Below, in pieces: positions 13,427-13,754 of a stretch of DNA of 13,754 bases. The position numbers and the translations under genes are program-made. Within the stretch, counting starts at the first letter, position 1. The number at the start of each line of letters is the position of its first letter. This stretch comes from Clostridia bacterium. GTDB lineage: Bacteria; Bacillota; Clostridia; Christensenellales; Aristaeellaceae. The stretch lies in assembly GCA_017458865.1 (NCBI GenBank), contig JAFSZW010000291.1, positions 1-13,754 of the forward strand, in the 5' to 3' direction. The notes beneath the pieces are model-generated. The model saw nothing but the letters and a program-made list of their open reading frames with translations, had not been told where the DNA came from and searched no databases.

Positions 13427-13754
13427 TGATTTGAAATGCCGAAAAAAACGAGTTTTTCGCAGATGTTTCTAACTATGATACCAATAAAATATAATAAAAT
13501 CGGCTCATTTTGTGGATGTTTCTTCCAAATCTGTTCAAACTATTCACTAATCCCGTAGGTTACCTTATAAAGTTTGGATATATGATTAGCCCGAACAAAG
13601 TAATTAGCCATCTAATGAAACCTCTATATCTGGTATGTCAACAAACTGTCAACTGCTATATAAAGCGGTCGGTTTTTCAAAAAAGGGACTTATTGCGGGT
13701 GAATCATATATTTCGTCTGTTATGATCTGCCGGTATCGCACCACATGACCATGC
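13427..13754. other. AT-rich tail with no supported complete gene
   Basis: The stretch is markedly AT-rich. CGAAAAA (13440-13446) and TTTTTCG (13453-13459) form an A/T stem that could weakly end transcription arriving from the right. TTGACA-like boxes occur on minus near 13636-13654. A plus-strand frame of 71 codons at 13510 has no ribosome binding site and low-complexity composition, so I do not call it. Confidence 0.5.
13649..13753 (-). CDS. Possible C-terminal end of a gene entering from the right edge
   Basis: One minus-strand frame is open from the window edge to a TGA at 13649-13651 and would encode HGHVVRYRQIITDEIYDSPA followed by a short tail. The composition is protein-like, but 34 codons are too few to identify a family or to exclude chance. 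Confidence 0.22.
   Translation of the reverse strand, partial: HGHVVRYRQIITDEIYDSPAISPFFEKPTALYSS

Noticed and set aside
13510..13725. Plus-strand 71-codon frame in the AT-rich tail
   Set aside because: It is an AT-driven hydrophobic frame with no ribosome binding site and no recognisable motif.

Overview
The window looks like a chromosomal segment of a low-GC-phylum Gram-positive bacterium (Bacillota, probably a gut Clostridia/Lachnospiraceae or Erysipelotrichia relative), although its own GC is moderate. The reasons are purine-rich AGGAGG-type ribosome binding sites before most genes, sigma-A promoters with 17-base spacers, GTG and TTG starts, a GH31 glucosidase very like the Blautia obeum enzyme, and a PD-(D/E)XK protein of a type common in Lachnospiraceae. 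Almost everything lies on the minus strand; only the sugar kinase gene is on plus. I saw no tRNA, rRNA, CRISPR array or intact insertion sequence.

Read in the minus direction from the right end: an AT-rich tail with a possible gene end (13440-13754), then a 116-residue unknown protein with its own consensus promoter. This gene converges with a plus-strand PfkB-type sugar kinase (11996-12949), and the two share a bidirectional terminator. Next is an AT-richer island (about 10190-11880) with a PD-(D/E)XK nuclease-like protein and a gene relic, possibly of a transposase. Then comes malQ (4-alpha-glucanotransferase) with a consensus promoter and a terminator, followed by a second transcription unit: GH31 alpha-glucosidase, a TPR-like unknown, tatD and a Pr6Pr-type membrane protein, the last three close or overlapping.

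The next unit is a putative resistance or export operon: GNAT acetyltransferase, a 34-codon small ORF, a ZmaR-like GNAT acetyltransferase and a MATE efflux pump, with overlapping reading frames. At the left edge a TetR regulator overlaps a CPBP (CAAX-like) membrane protease that runs off the window. Their promoter is perfect consensus (TTGACA-17-TATAAT) and is followed at once by an array of palindromic half-sites, a strong autoregulation candidate.

MalQ and the GH31 enzyme fit intracellular breakdown of malto- and isomalto-oligosaccharides. The acetyltransferase/MATE operon fits chemical modification plus export of a small molecule. The most unusual signal is an identical 14-base anti-Shine-Dalgarno sequence in the 3' UTRs of both the MATE gene and the sugar kinase gene, between stop codon and terminator in each case. 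This suggests 3'-UTR-derived regulatory RNAs.
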